Part shown: positions 23,908 to 33,400 of the stretch, in pieces
How the letters are laid out: every line of letters begins with the position of its first letter
Numbering within the stretch: the stretch's first letter is position 1
Assembly (NCBI GenBank): GCA_000482145.1
Contig: AUXH01000063.1
Location: 1-51,501, forward strand
Source: Strigomonas culicis
Taxonomy: Eukaryota > Euglenozoa > Kinetoplastea > Trypanosomatida > Trypanosomatidae
Reading direction: 5' to 3'
DNA length: 51,501 bases
Translations under genes and position numbers: made by a program
The notes under the pieces: generated by a model
The model's database searches: none
Told to the model about the DNA's origin: nothing
Seen by the model: only the letters and a program-made list of their open reading frames with translations

Positions 23908-26157
23908 TCAATAAAGGTTGAAGTCTGAGTCCTCCAGCTTGGCGTCGGTGAAGTACGACTCCAACAAGTCCTCGCGGAGGTCCGCCTTGCTGGACGGCAG
24001 CAGAAGCGCGTCCACGTCCGTCGGCAGGAACGCCGGCGACGGCTTCGGTTGCACCACCACGCTCTCCGGCGCGCGCATCCGCATCCGTTTCCGCTGCCGC
24101 CGCCCGCCGCCGCGCGCGCGGCGGCCGCACGCCGTGTCATCGTCCGTGTCTTCCGCGTCGTCGTGGCTGCTGTGGGAGACGGCGTCGTCATCGGCGTACA
24201 CGTAGCCGCTCGTCCGTATGCAGTCGCCGCGCGCCTCCGCCGGCCCCTCCGCCTCCTCACGCCCCCACCGCTGCCGCTGATGCTTCCGCGAGCAGCGCGC
24301 GGACGCGTCCTCGACCCCCGGCGGGGCGGGCGCCCCCCCGTCGAGGCCGCGGCCCTTCGCTCGGAACGCCGCCATCGCCGCGGCGCCGCGGCTGTCGCCG
24401 GGCAGCACGAAGCGCGGCGCGTCGCCTAGCAGCTGGTACTCCTCCTGCGCCCGCCGCGCCTCGCGCTGGAGGGCGGTGGACGACCGCACCTCCGGGTGCG
24501 CCGGGTCGCCGGGCGCCGCGCCACCGGAGAGACCGCCGTAGCCCAGGAAGTGGTACTGCGGCGCACCGCTTGCCCACGGCGTGGTCTCCTCCGCGACGGA
24601 CTGGTGGATGGGCGAGATGAAGAAGGACGAGGCCGCGGCGTGGTGCTTGTCGGCGTCGCCACCCGTCGCGTGGTCGCGGCCTGCGCGCGCGATGTCGTCG
24701 GCCAGGCGGTCCACGTCGCTCTCCCGGCCGCGCCGGCTGCTGCCCGCGGTGTGGGCGAGGCTGGGGTGCAGGGCGGCGCGGCCGCGCGCCGCGTGGTGGC
24801 CCGCGGACTCCTCCGGGACGAAGACGGTGGAGCCGACAATGAGCTCGCTGCTGCTCGAACTCCACGCCTCGAGATCGCTATCCGCGTCCGCCTCGTCCTC
24901 ATCCGTGGTGACGACCGCGCGGTGCGCGCGGACTGCTTTGGTGTTCTTTGCCTTTCGCTGCGCCTCCTTCCTTCTTTTTGGAACTCGGTAGTTGCTACAA
25001 TCCTCATCGCCACCGTCACTCTCGGATTCAAAGACAAAGTAGATATCATTACGATCCCGCGCATCGCCCTCCTCCGAGTCGCTCTCAAAGTAAAACAGGC
25101 GAGCGGTGTTTTTGAGATGTTTTCGTTTGCTTTGCTTCGCCTGGCGCTCCTGTCGCCGGCTCGTCGTGTGCGTGTGCATGCTGTCCCTCTTCGCCCGCCG
25201 CATCGCGGCGCGGCTGCGGCCGCAGTGCCGCCGCCGCGCCTCCGCCTCCCCACCGCCGCTGTGCGCGGCGAGTCGCTCCTGCAGCTGCTTCTCCTTCGCG
25301 AGGTCCTTCTGGTGCATCTTCTTGCGCAGCTTCTTGTTCACCTGGCACTGGCGCAGCAGCAGCAGCAGCGCCTCCCCGTCCGCGTCGCCGCGCGTCGCCT
25401 CGGCGGGAGGGGTCGGCCGCGGCGCCTCCGCCGTCGGCAGCGGCGGCGGCGACGACACGGGCGTGCGCGGGAAGCCGCCGGCGCGCGGCAGGCCGAAGGC
25501 CTCCCGCCCCACAGCACTAGGATGCGTCGTCGTGACGCCGGGTGGCTTTCCGAGGGCGAGGTTCGCGCCGAACAAGCCGCCCTCGGTGCACAGCACCCCC
25601 ATGTCGGTTGGGGAGCTCGCGAGCTCGTCATCGCGCACGCCGTAGCTGAAGACGGCGGGGCCCGCCGCGTACGGCCGGCCGCCGCCGCCGCTGCCGCTGC
25701 TGCGCCGGCCCAGCGTCGACGGCGAAGAAGATGAACTGCAGTAGAAAATGTTCGTCGGGTGCTGATGCCCGCTGCGGTGGTCGTCCGTGCTAATGTCCGT
25801 GACGCCGGCCGTCGTGCTCCGTCGCCGCGTGTGGCGACGGGCGGAGCTGGTGCGGCTCTTGTTGCTGCCCACGCCCTCGGAGGCGTGGCTGGTGAAGCAG
25901 CGGCCGCCGCCGGGCAGCACGCGCAGGCGGTGGTCATCCGGCTCCTCCTCCACTGCCCCGCGCGCGCGGGGGGAGGCGCCGATGTGGTTCACGAGCAGCG
26001 TCGCGGGTGCGCTGCCCAGGTCCAGCACGACGAGGTCCTCCGGGTCCGCGCTCAGCGGCGGCGCGACCTCATCCGGTGGGAGCGGCGCGTGCCCGTAGCG
26101 GTGACTATGCAACAGAGAGAAGTGGTCATCCTCTTCTCGGTTGGGGAGCACTGCCAT
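23908..26157 (-). CDS. Large disordered protein of unknown function
   Basis: I do not recognise this 749-aa protein. Most of it is low-complexity and probably disordered. A Ser/Gly-rich part lies near 140-165, and a basic, probably helical region near 270-345 includes RQCQVNKKLRKKMHQKDLAK. Two acidic Phe/Ser repeats follow (YFESDSEEGD and VFESESDGGDED), then a bipartite nuclear-localisation-like patch (VPKRRKEAQRKAK). A second basic run (RRQRKRMRMRAP) lies near the C-terminus, before a Leu/Asp-rich tail. The basic patches suggest a nuclear protein; this is inference. The frame opens earlier at a GTG, but the ATG at 26155-26157 is the first ATG and lies 87 nt after a T10-GTAG acceptor. Codon use is locally A/T-ending at about 24950-25140, unlike the rest of the gene. 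Confidence 0.6.
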   Translation of the reverse strand: MAVLPNREEDDHFSLLHSHRYGHAPLPPDEVAPPLSADPEDLVVLDLGSAPATLLVNHIGASPRARGAVEEEPDDHRLRVLPGGGRCFTSHASEGVGSNKSRTSSARRHTRRRSTTAGVTDISTDDHRSGHQHPTNIFYCSSSSSPSTLGRRSSGSGGGGRPYAAGPAVFSYGVRDDELASSPTDMGVLCTEGGLFGANLALGKPPGVTTTHPSAVGREAFGLPRAGGFPRTPVSSPPPLPTAEAPRPTPPAEATRGDADGEALLLLLRQCQVNKKLRKKMHQKDLAKEKQLQERLAAHSGGGEAEARRRHCGRSRAAMRRAKRDSMHTHTTSRRQERQAKQSKRKHLKNTARLFYFESDSEEGDARDRNDIYFVFESESDGGDEDCSNYRVPKRRKEAQRKAKNTKAVRAHRAVVTTDEDEADADSDLEAWSSSSSELIVGSTVFVPEESAGHHAARGRAALHPSLAHTAGSSRRGRESDVDRLADDIARAGRDHATGGDADKHHAAASSFFISPIHQSVAEETTPWASGAPQYHFLGYGGLSGGAAPGDPAHPEVRSSTALQREARRAQEEYQLLGDAPRFVLPGDSRGAAAMAAFRAKGRGLDGGAPAPPGVEDASARCSRKHQRQRWGREEAEGPAEARGDCIRTSGYVYADDDAVSHSSHDDAEDTDDDTACGRRARGGGRRQRKRMRMRAPESVVVQPKPSPAFLPTDVDALLLPSSKADLREDLLESYFTDAKLEDSDFNLY

Positions 26158-26754
26158 GGATCTCGGGATCGTACGCGTATCACTCACTCCCCCTACCCTC
26201 CTTCACTTGTGCGTATAGCCGAGAGTCGCGTGACTCTTCTAGTACTACAAAAAAAAAAGAATACAGAGTGTTTTCTTTTAAAATAAAGACAAGAATGCTC
26301 CTATTTTTCTTGTGTCTGTTCTTCTAGTAATATGCTTGTCAACGAGAAGAAGAAAGGTATATAGAAGAAAGACAGAAAGGGGAATACTCTTCAAGAGAAG
26401 GATAGTTGTTTTTTTATTTTTCAGCCATACTCTCCATTGAACATACAATACACAGCACTGAAAAATCGCACAAACAGACCTGTGAGAGGAAAAGGAGAAT
26501 ATTGTATATACTAAACATACCGATGAACAAGCACAAAGCGGCTTTTACAGTGCTTCTCCACACCCCATCGGGTGCAGAAACAATGCTCCAATCGTTAACA
26601 CACATGCACACAAGGGTGTGATGCCCCTCCAAAGATACAAAAGAAGAAACTATGACTGCAGCTTCATGGGTGTACGAAGAGGAAGAACGAGGGGGGGAGA
26701 CAGATGAGGAAACTGATGGTTACTGATACAGTATATGGATGACTCTGCTGTGCT
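26158..26754. other. Intergenic spacer, golgin to unknown protein
   Basis: AT-rich near both genes, with a less AT-rich core at about 26530-26640 that can form a hairpin (26555-26579). No supported ORF; a 72-codon frame here starts at TTG. Confidence 0.4.
26245..26258 (-). promoter_or_regulatory. Predicted spliced-leader acceptor for the disordered unknown protein
   Basis: T10-GTAG on the minus strand, 87 nt before the ATG at 26157. Confidence 0.5.
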
Positions 26755-29700
26755 CTACCGCGGTGTGTCCCCGCCCGGGCTGGGCACACTCGCATTCGGC
26801 AGCGTGAGACTCGCGTTGGGGGTTGCTGCCTCGTCCTTTGTCGCCCCGCTGGCTGCGTCGCTGCCGCCGCCGGTGCTGCCGTCCACGCTGCTTTGCTTAA
26901 TCAGGAAGTCCACCCACAACGCCGCGAGGCCCTTCCGCCGGCTCTCCTTGCTGGCCGCCGCCGCCGCCGGGCCTGCCGCGTCCCCGGGCGCCGCGCCGCG
27001 GCGGAAGAAGCCGACGATGCGGCTGCGCCGCGACGGGGCGCCGGTGTTGTTGCCGCCGCGGTTGAGGCGGCTGTGGGGTGGGTTGAGCGGCCCGGGCAGC
27101 AGCCCCACCTTCTCCTCCTCCTCCTCGCCCCAGTGCAGGACGGAGCTCACCACCTTCAGCACGTCATCCGCCTCCTTCTTCTCCGCGAGGAGGAAGTGGA
27201 TGTACTTGACCAGCAGCTCCGTCATGACGTGCTTGTCGATCACGTCCGCGTCATCGTCGCCGCTGCTCCGGCGGTGGTTGTTGAAGTTGGTTTCGAGGAT
27301 GGAGCGGAGCTCCATCAGCTTCTTATGCAAATTGTGGATCTCCAAGTTCTTCCGCGCGAGCTCGGCCGCGAACTCTTTCTGCACCTCCGCCGCCGACCGG
27401 CCGGACCCGTCGCCGTGCGCAGCGCTCTCGCGCTCGGCGGTGGCGAGTCGCTGCTTCACCTCGTCCAGCTCCAGCTGCAGCGGCAGCGTCCGCTCGCGCA
27501 CCTCGCGGTTCTTGTCCGTCTCGAGTCGCTGCAGTGCGATCTCCAAGTTGTGGATGCGCATCGCAGCCTCGTTGAGCTCATCCTCGCGGACGGTCATCTC
27601 CTCCCGAAGGCGGGCGACCTCCTGCCGTTCGGTGTCCTCCTGCTCCGTCCGGTGCTGCGCGCGCTCCTCCATCTGTGCGAGCTTGTGCTCGCACACCTGC
27701 TTCTCTTCCTGCAGGCCCAGCAGCGCCGCGCTCTGCTGCGCCACCTCCACGCGCAGGCGGCTCAGCTCCGCCTCGAGGTGCTGCCGCTGCTGGCTCTCGT
27801 CGGCCGTGCTGCGGTCGCGCTGCCCCAGCCGTTCTTCTAACTGCCCGTTCTGAAAAGTCAGTTCCTGCACCTGTTCGTTGAGGGCCTGGTTGATGTGCTG
27901 CGCCTCCGCGTAGGTGCTCTCCCACTGCAGCTGCAGCAGCTCCGCGCGCTGGAAGCCGTCCAGCGCACTCTTGTAGTCCGCCAGCAGCCGCGAGAAGCGG
28001 TGCAGCAGCAACTCCTTGTGAAAGCGCGGCTCGTGGGTTGCGCCGCCGGTCGCGGCCTCCTCGTCCTCCTCGTCTGTCTCCTCCTCCTCCTCTTCCTCCT
28101 CCTCCGACCCGTCGTCGTCCTCCGCCGCGTCGGCGTGGCCGGACCCGTCGTAGCGCGTTCGTGCCTTTTCGCGCCGCAGCCGCTGTGCCTTCGCCCGGTG
28201 GGCGCGCATCGACTGCTTCGCGTTCCGGAGGCTCCCCAGCGTCCGCTGCGCGACATCCGTGAGGAGCGCCTCGTACGCGCGCACCTGGCTCTCCAGCCTG
28301 GCGCTGCTCTTGGTGAGCGCCACCAGACGCTGGTGCTCCTGGCTGTGGTGCTCATCCTGCTGCTCCGTCGCGGCGGCCGCCTCGACCGTCAGCACATGGT
28401 GCTCCTCCTCCAGCGCCATGTACTTCTCTTGCAGCCCGCGCATCTTCTCCGACAGCGCCAGGACACTCTTTTGTTCGTTTTCAAACTGCTGCTTGTACTG
28501 CTGCCGCTCCGTCTCCTTCGCGGCAAGACGTGATTCGTACTCCGCCTTCATGCCAGCCAGCTGCTGCTGCCGCTGTGCCTCCTGTGCCTGTAGTGCTGCC
28601 ACCTGCTGCGCGTGGGCCGCCTGTAGCGTCTCCTCCCTCGCCTGCTGGGCGGCTGCGAGCTCCGCCTGCAGCGCGGTTTTCTCCGCCTCGAAGTGCGCCT
28701 GCATGGTCTGCTGCTGCGCGGCCAGGGCCTCCGCGCGATGGCCGGCGTCGTCCGCAGGAGCGGCCACGGCGGCCTCCGCGCACGTCCCGCTCGCCTCCGC
28801 GGCGGCGCGCCACCGGGCCACGTCGCGCTGCAGGGCCGCCGTCTCCTCCGCCCACCGCGCCTGCTCCGTCGCGAGCGACTGTAGGCACCGCTTGAGCTGC
28901 TCCCGCAGCTCGCCGAGCTCCGCGTTCAGCCTCGTCTCACGCTTGGCGGTGCAGGCGCGCTCGGCGGCGAGCGTCTGCTGTAGATCCTCCTGCGGGGGGC
29001 GGACCGCGCCCTCCTGTGGGGCGGCGCTGTCCGCCTTTGCCTGGGCGTCCAGAGGGGCCGCCTGGAGCTGCTGCTCCAGCGCGGCGGTCTTCGCCTGCAA
29101 GTCCGCGCACTGCCGCTCCAGCGCGGCGCGCGCCGCGGTGGCCTCGGCGCACTGCCGCGCGACCGCGGCGTGCGCGGCCTCCTTCTCGGTCAGTAGCTTC
29201 TCGTGCCGCGCGCGCTCCGCCTCCCGCGCCTTCGTATCCGCGAGGTGCTGCGTCCGGTTCGCGCGGTAGGCCTCGTCCAGCGTTTCCTGCAGTTGTTGCA
29301 CTTGGCGCTGTAGCTGCTCCATCTCGCGCTTGCGCTCGTCGAGGAGCTGGAGCTGCTTCTGCGGTGACTGCTGCGGCGCCGCTGCGGACTTGGGATCCGC
29401 CGGCCGCCCGCCCGACGGAGGTGGTGGCGCAGCGACTGCCTTCACTACCGGTGCAGGCTCCACACCCTGCCGGGGCTTCCCTTCTGCCTCCTCGCGCCTC
29501 CCCTCCGCCGCCGGCCTCGACGGGGCGGCCACGGGCCCCTTCGCGGCTACGGTCGCGGTGGCGGCGGGGTTGAAACTAGGCGTGAACATGGCGTCCCGTT
29601 CCGCTGCGACACTCGCCGCGTAGGCGACCATAGGGTCTGTTTGCGGCGGGTGGGACGCGACCGTCTCGTCGGGAGACTGCGCGACGGGCGGCGGCCCCGC

Positions 29701-30039
29701 CGCGCGGACGGCCGCGCCGCCGAGCACTTGGGGCGGCCCGCTGCCCCTCGGCGTCGTGGGGGAGGCGCGGCGCTCGGCCACGTCGCGGCGCGACGGCCCG
29801 CCGACGACCGGCGTCGCCTCGGCGGTGTTCGGCGCGGCCGGATACAACACGCGCGCGATGGGGGAGCCGCTGGCCGCCGCCGGGTCCTCCCCCTCCTCTG
29901 GCCCGCGGGCCCCGCCTGGCGGCGGCGGGGGGTGCAGGCGGGGGGGCCCATTGGGGTTGTCCTCGTCCTCGTCCACGTACACGGGAGAGGTGATCTCATC
30001 CGTGAAGTCTTTTATTTTCTTGGTCCACTGGGTCCACAT
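26755..30039 (-). CDS. Golgin-like coiled-coil protein with a C-terminal GRAB domain
   Basis: This 1094-aa protein has an amphipathic-looking N-terminus (MWTQWTKKIKDFTDEI), a Pro/Ala-rich disordered region (30-230), and a long Gln/Glu/Ala-rich coiled coil (about 235-915). The coiled coil is broken by an acidic run near 630-660. At about 905-985 lies a GRIP-related Arf-binding (GRAB) pattern: IDKHVMTELLVKYIHFLL followed by VLKVVSSVLHWGEEEEEK. This closely follows the GMAP-210/Rud3 consensus (ID-x3-V/L-x2-LL ... VL-x2-(I/M/V)-(S/A)-S-(I/V/L)-L-x-W). Such golgins are cis-Golgi tethers recruited by Arf1-type GTPases; the N-terminus could bind curved membrane. The C-terminal 100 residues are Gly/Ala/Ser-rich. 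The ATG at 30037-30039 lies 21 nt after an acceptor AG preceded by a (TC)n tract. Confidence 0.72.
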   Translation of the reverse strand: MWTQWTKKIKDFTDEITSPVYVDEDEDNPNGPPRLHPPPPPGGARGPEEGEDPAAASGSPIARVLYPAAPNTAEATPVVGGPSRRDVAERRASPTTPRGSGPPQVLGGAAVRAAGPPPVAQSPDETVASHPPQTDPMVAYAASVAAERDAMFTPSFNPAATATVAAKGPVAAPSRPAAEGRREEAEGKPRQGVEPAPVVKAVAAPPPPSGGRPADPKSAAAPQQSPQKQLQLLDERKREMEQLQRQVQQLQETLDEAYRANRTQHLADTKAREAERARHEKLLTEKEAAHAAVARQCAEATAARAALERQCADLQAKTAALEQQLQAAPLDAQAKADSAAPQEGAVRPPQEDLQQTLAAERACTAKRETRLNAELGELREQLKRCLQSLATEQARWAEETAALQRDVARWRAAAEASGTCAEAAVAAPADDAGHRAEALAAQQQTMQAHFEAEKTALQAELAAAQQAREETLQAAHAQQVAALQAQEAQRQQQLAGMKAEYESRLAAKETERQQYKQQFENEQKSVLALSEKMRGLQEKYMALEEEHHVLTVEAAAATEQQDEHHSQEHQRLVALTKSSARLESQVRAYEALLTDVAQRTLGSLRNAKQSMRAHRAKAQRLRREKARTRYDGSGHADAAEDDDGSEEEEEEEEETDEEDEEAATGGATHEPRFHKELLLHRFSRLLADYKSALDGFQRAELLQLQWESTYAEAQHINQALNEQVQELTFQNGQLEERLGQRDRSTADESQQRQHLEAELSRLRVEVAQQSAALLGLQEEKQVCEHKLAQMEERAQHRTEQEDTERQEVARLREEMTVREDELNEAAMRIHNLEIALQRLETDKNREVRERTLPLQLELDEVKQRLATAERESAAHGDGSGRSAAEVQKEFAAELARKNLEIHNLHKKLMELRSILETNFNNHRRSSGDDDADVIDKHVMTELLVKYIHFLLAEKKEADDVLKVVSSVLHWGEEEEEKVGLLPGPLNPPHSRLNRGGNNTGAPSRRSRIVGFFRRGAAPGDAAGPAAAAASKESRRKGLAALWVDFLIKQSSVDGSTGGGSDAASGATKDEAATPNASLTLPNASVPSPGGDTPR

Positions 30040-30492
30040 GATGGCGCCCTTGATACTACACTACAACGAGAAAGAGAGAGAGAGAGAGCAAAGAGGAGAG
30101 AAAAAAAAATGTCAACTACGCTAGTAGAAAAAAAAAGAAAAAAGTGAAGTAAAGGAACGGTATTTCTCCTTTGAGAAGAACGAAAAACGATTGAATACTT
30201 CCAGTAGATTTAAACAACGGTGATACTGATAGACTAAAATGTTTTGAGAGGGAAAGAAGAGAATGGGAAAATGGAAAGGGAAGAAAAATATGCTATACAC
30301 AATGTCATAGTATAATAACAATAACAAGCAAACATAATCAGCGTTAGAACCCGTCTACACACGTTTTGCATACATACGGACAAGTAAAGAGCTTCAGTGA
30401 TATGTGATTAGTAAGTTAACGACCAACAACACACAACAACAACAGAAAAGAAGGTTGAAAAACACGTGTAACACACGCTTCATGTACGCCCA
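30040..30492. other. Intergenic spacer, zinc-knuckle gene to golgin
   Basis: AT-rich; contains the golgin acceptor with its (TC)n tract. Nothing else seen. Confidence 0.45.
30061..30110 (-). promoter_or_regulatory. Predicted spliced-leader acceptor for the golgin
   Basis: A T-run and a long TC tract end TCTCGTTGTAG, 21 nt before the ATG at 30039. Confidence 0.55.
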
Positions 30493-33400
30493 TCACTCCT
30501 TGAGCTTGGGGCACGTGGTGATATGGTGTTTCCCATGACAGTACGCACAGCGCACGCTGCGACGATGCATGCCCGGCTTCTCCCGCTCGCTCCGCTCCAC
30601 ATAGTTCATGCTGCCGCTCGCGCCACCCTCTTCCCGCTTCCTTCTAGTCGACGCCGCGGAGGTGTACATGATGGGCATTTTAAACGTCGATCGCTTATTC
30701 GGGAAAGCAATCGGCGACGCATCGCTCCCGCTGGCCCCGTCCTGCTGCGCAGCGCGCGCACCGCCGCTGCCGCCCACGGCGAGGCTACTGTCTGCGACAA
30801 AGGTTCGTACACGGCGGCCGGTCTCCGCGACGGCGCCGGCTGTCTGCGGCTGCTGCTGCAGCTCCGCCCGCGCCGCCGCGGAGGCGGACGGCGACAGCAG
30901 CACCTCCTCCCGGGAGAGCTGCACGAGCCACTGGCGCTCCGCCGCGCTGAGCGCGACCGGGCGCGCGGCTGCGGTCGCGCGGCGCCGCTCCGCGTCCCCC
31001 GGCCCCAGCAGGGGCGGTGCCACCGCCGCAAAGACGGCGGGCCCGCCGCGCGGGCACAAGCGCCACGTGTGGCCGTGCTGCGCGCACGCGGTGCAGTAGG
31101 ACACCGCCGCCTCCTCCCACCTGAAGAAGAGCGGGAAGCGCGCGGCGGCGGTGGTGGTCTGCTGCGGCTGCATATCATCTGTTTCGTGCGCAGCACCTCC
31201 CGTTGCAGCAGGCGCCGCCTGCTGCGTGACGTGGCGATACAGGGCGTGGCGCATGTTTTCATACACGGGGGGGATGTCGACCGCAAAGAGCCAATAGAAG
31301 GTGCGGAGGTAGGCGCGGCTGGCGGCCGCAGGGTCCACCACGGCTACCTCCACGGCTGCGCTGGCATCCGTGGGCGTGGGTGGCGGCAGCGCGGCAGCCG
31401 GGTGCTGGGCGGAGGCCACGGGCAGCGACGACGGAGCGGCGCCCGAGAGCAGCACGTGCGCCTCCGTCGGAGACAGGCTGTGAATCGCATCGCGCCGTAT
31501 GAAGCAGCTGGCAACCGCGGCCGCTGTGCCTCCCTCCTCCAGTGGGGTGGGGAGCACGTAGGGGCGGAGCACCGGCACGACCGCGGCGCGCGCCACCGCC
31601 CAGCCGCGGGTGACCTGCCGCGCGGGCGGGGCCGCGCTGGCCTCGGACCCCGTGTAGAGCACCACTGTCTGACTTTCGCTCTGAAAGGACAGCAGGTGCA
31701 GCTCTGCGGCTGCCGATGGCTGCAGCGGTGTGGCACCTGTCTGGGACTGCTGCTTGCGCTCACCGCGATGCAGATAGGCGTGCTGCAGGTGCAAGTAGTT
31801 GTTTCGGTCGTAGGGGTGGGGGAACTGCAGCTCCACCAGCTCCACCGTCGGGCCCAGCGCCCAGCGCAGCACGCGCTTTTCCAGCGTGGGGCTCGAGAGA
31901 AACGCTGCTCCATCGTCGGTCAGCGGTGTCGCCGCGCTGCTGCCTTTTCCTTGCTTTTGCAGTAGGGCCTTCAGTGTGTCCATCGTCCACTGCAGCCGCT
32001 GTTGGTGCTCCTTTGCCCGCAGTGTCTTCTGAAGCAGCTGCAGGTACTCCTGTTTTTCGTCCACGTCCTCCGCCAGGTCCTCCGACGCGTCCAGCTCGCT
32101 GGGCGACGCATGGCGTGGCTGCGCCCGCAGCTGGTCCACCTCTGCCCGCGTGGCCGCCAGCTCCGCGCGCAGCGGCCACTGCTCGGCCCGATCCCCGACG
32201 GCGCCGCTCTGCAGCGGCAGCAGCACCAGCGCCTCCGGTGTCAGCCGCCGCACCTCGTGCTGCACCCGCATCGGGAGCTGCTGCAGCGCCGCGCCGGTCA
32301 GCCGCCGCTTGACCTGTTCGCTGAAGGCGTGCACCTGCCGCGCCAGCACCCGGTCGCCGACGTAGTCGTTCACCACGTAGAAGTGCTGCGCCGCGAAGAC
32401 AGCCTGGATTTCCTCGAAGCCCGCACTCTCTGCCGGGCCCGCCAGCGGCGCCGGCGCCCCGGGCTGCTCCGCGTGGAAGTTCGTCACCTCGTACAGAATG
32501 TAGACAGACCCACCATCGGACGACCCCGTGCCGTCCGTGTAGTCCGATATGGCAAGCAAACTGAAGTGCAGCCTCACCTTACGCTCCAGCACCGGCGGTG
32601 CCGTCGCGGCGCGCGGCGACCGCTTTCGCCGCTTCGGTGCCTCCGTCCAGCCCGGCAGCCGGCGGGCCGGCACCAGAATGGAGGTCGACGGCAGCCACGG
32701 GTGGCGCGCGTAGGGGTGGGAGAGGTCGCTGTGTGGCGGCGCCGGTGCGGCGGGGCCCGCCGCCGCGGCCGATCGCCCAGCGGCGGCAGCGCCGTCCGCG
32801 CCGGTGAGCAGGGCGGAAACGCGCTTCGACGGCGCCGCCTCCTGAAGAAAGAGGTTCTGGAAACGACCCGTGCGGTGCGTCTCCGGGGTGCGACTGTCCA
32901 CGCGCCCATTTTGCACCTCGACCGCTACCCCCCTCTCGTGATGCCCCTCCGCCTCGACGCATGACAGTAGCGTCAGCGTCGTGGAGATGGTGCCACTGGC
33001 GCGGAGCGCCGCGCGCTCAAAGTCGATCAGGCCGCCGTCCACGTACGGGTTTCGGAGGCGATGGAGCGCGTCGGCCTCCGCGCCGAGCTGTGAAGTCGAC
33101 GGCAGGCCCGTGAGACTCAGTGACGCTGACACGGACTCGCCTGCCGTGTGCCCGTGGCGCCGCATATAATCTTGCACGAAGGGGTTCGCCGTGGCGTCGA
33201 CCCCTCTCGCCTCTCCCGGTCGCGCGCCCGCTGCCCCGCACACGCGACGCAGCTCGGCTACCACCGCACCCTGCAGCGCGGCTGGTACGCGGCACAGCAC
33301 CCGGTAGCGCGCCCGCAGAAACCCGAGCTGCTCCATGTTCTTCATCAGATAGCAATCCTGGGCCGTGTTGGTGTACACCACAACGCCCTTCTGTTGCTGC

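Noticed and set aside
26414..26632. 72-codon minus-strand ORF with Cys and a hydrophobic stretch
   Set aside because: Opens at TTG, lies in the golgin 3' spacer, and lacks coding-type base composition.
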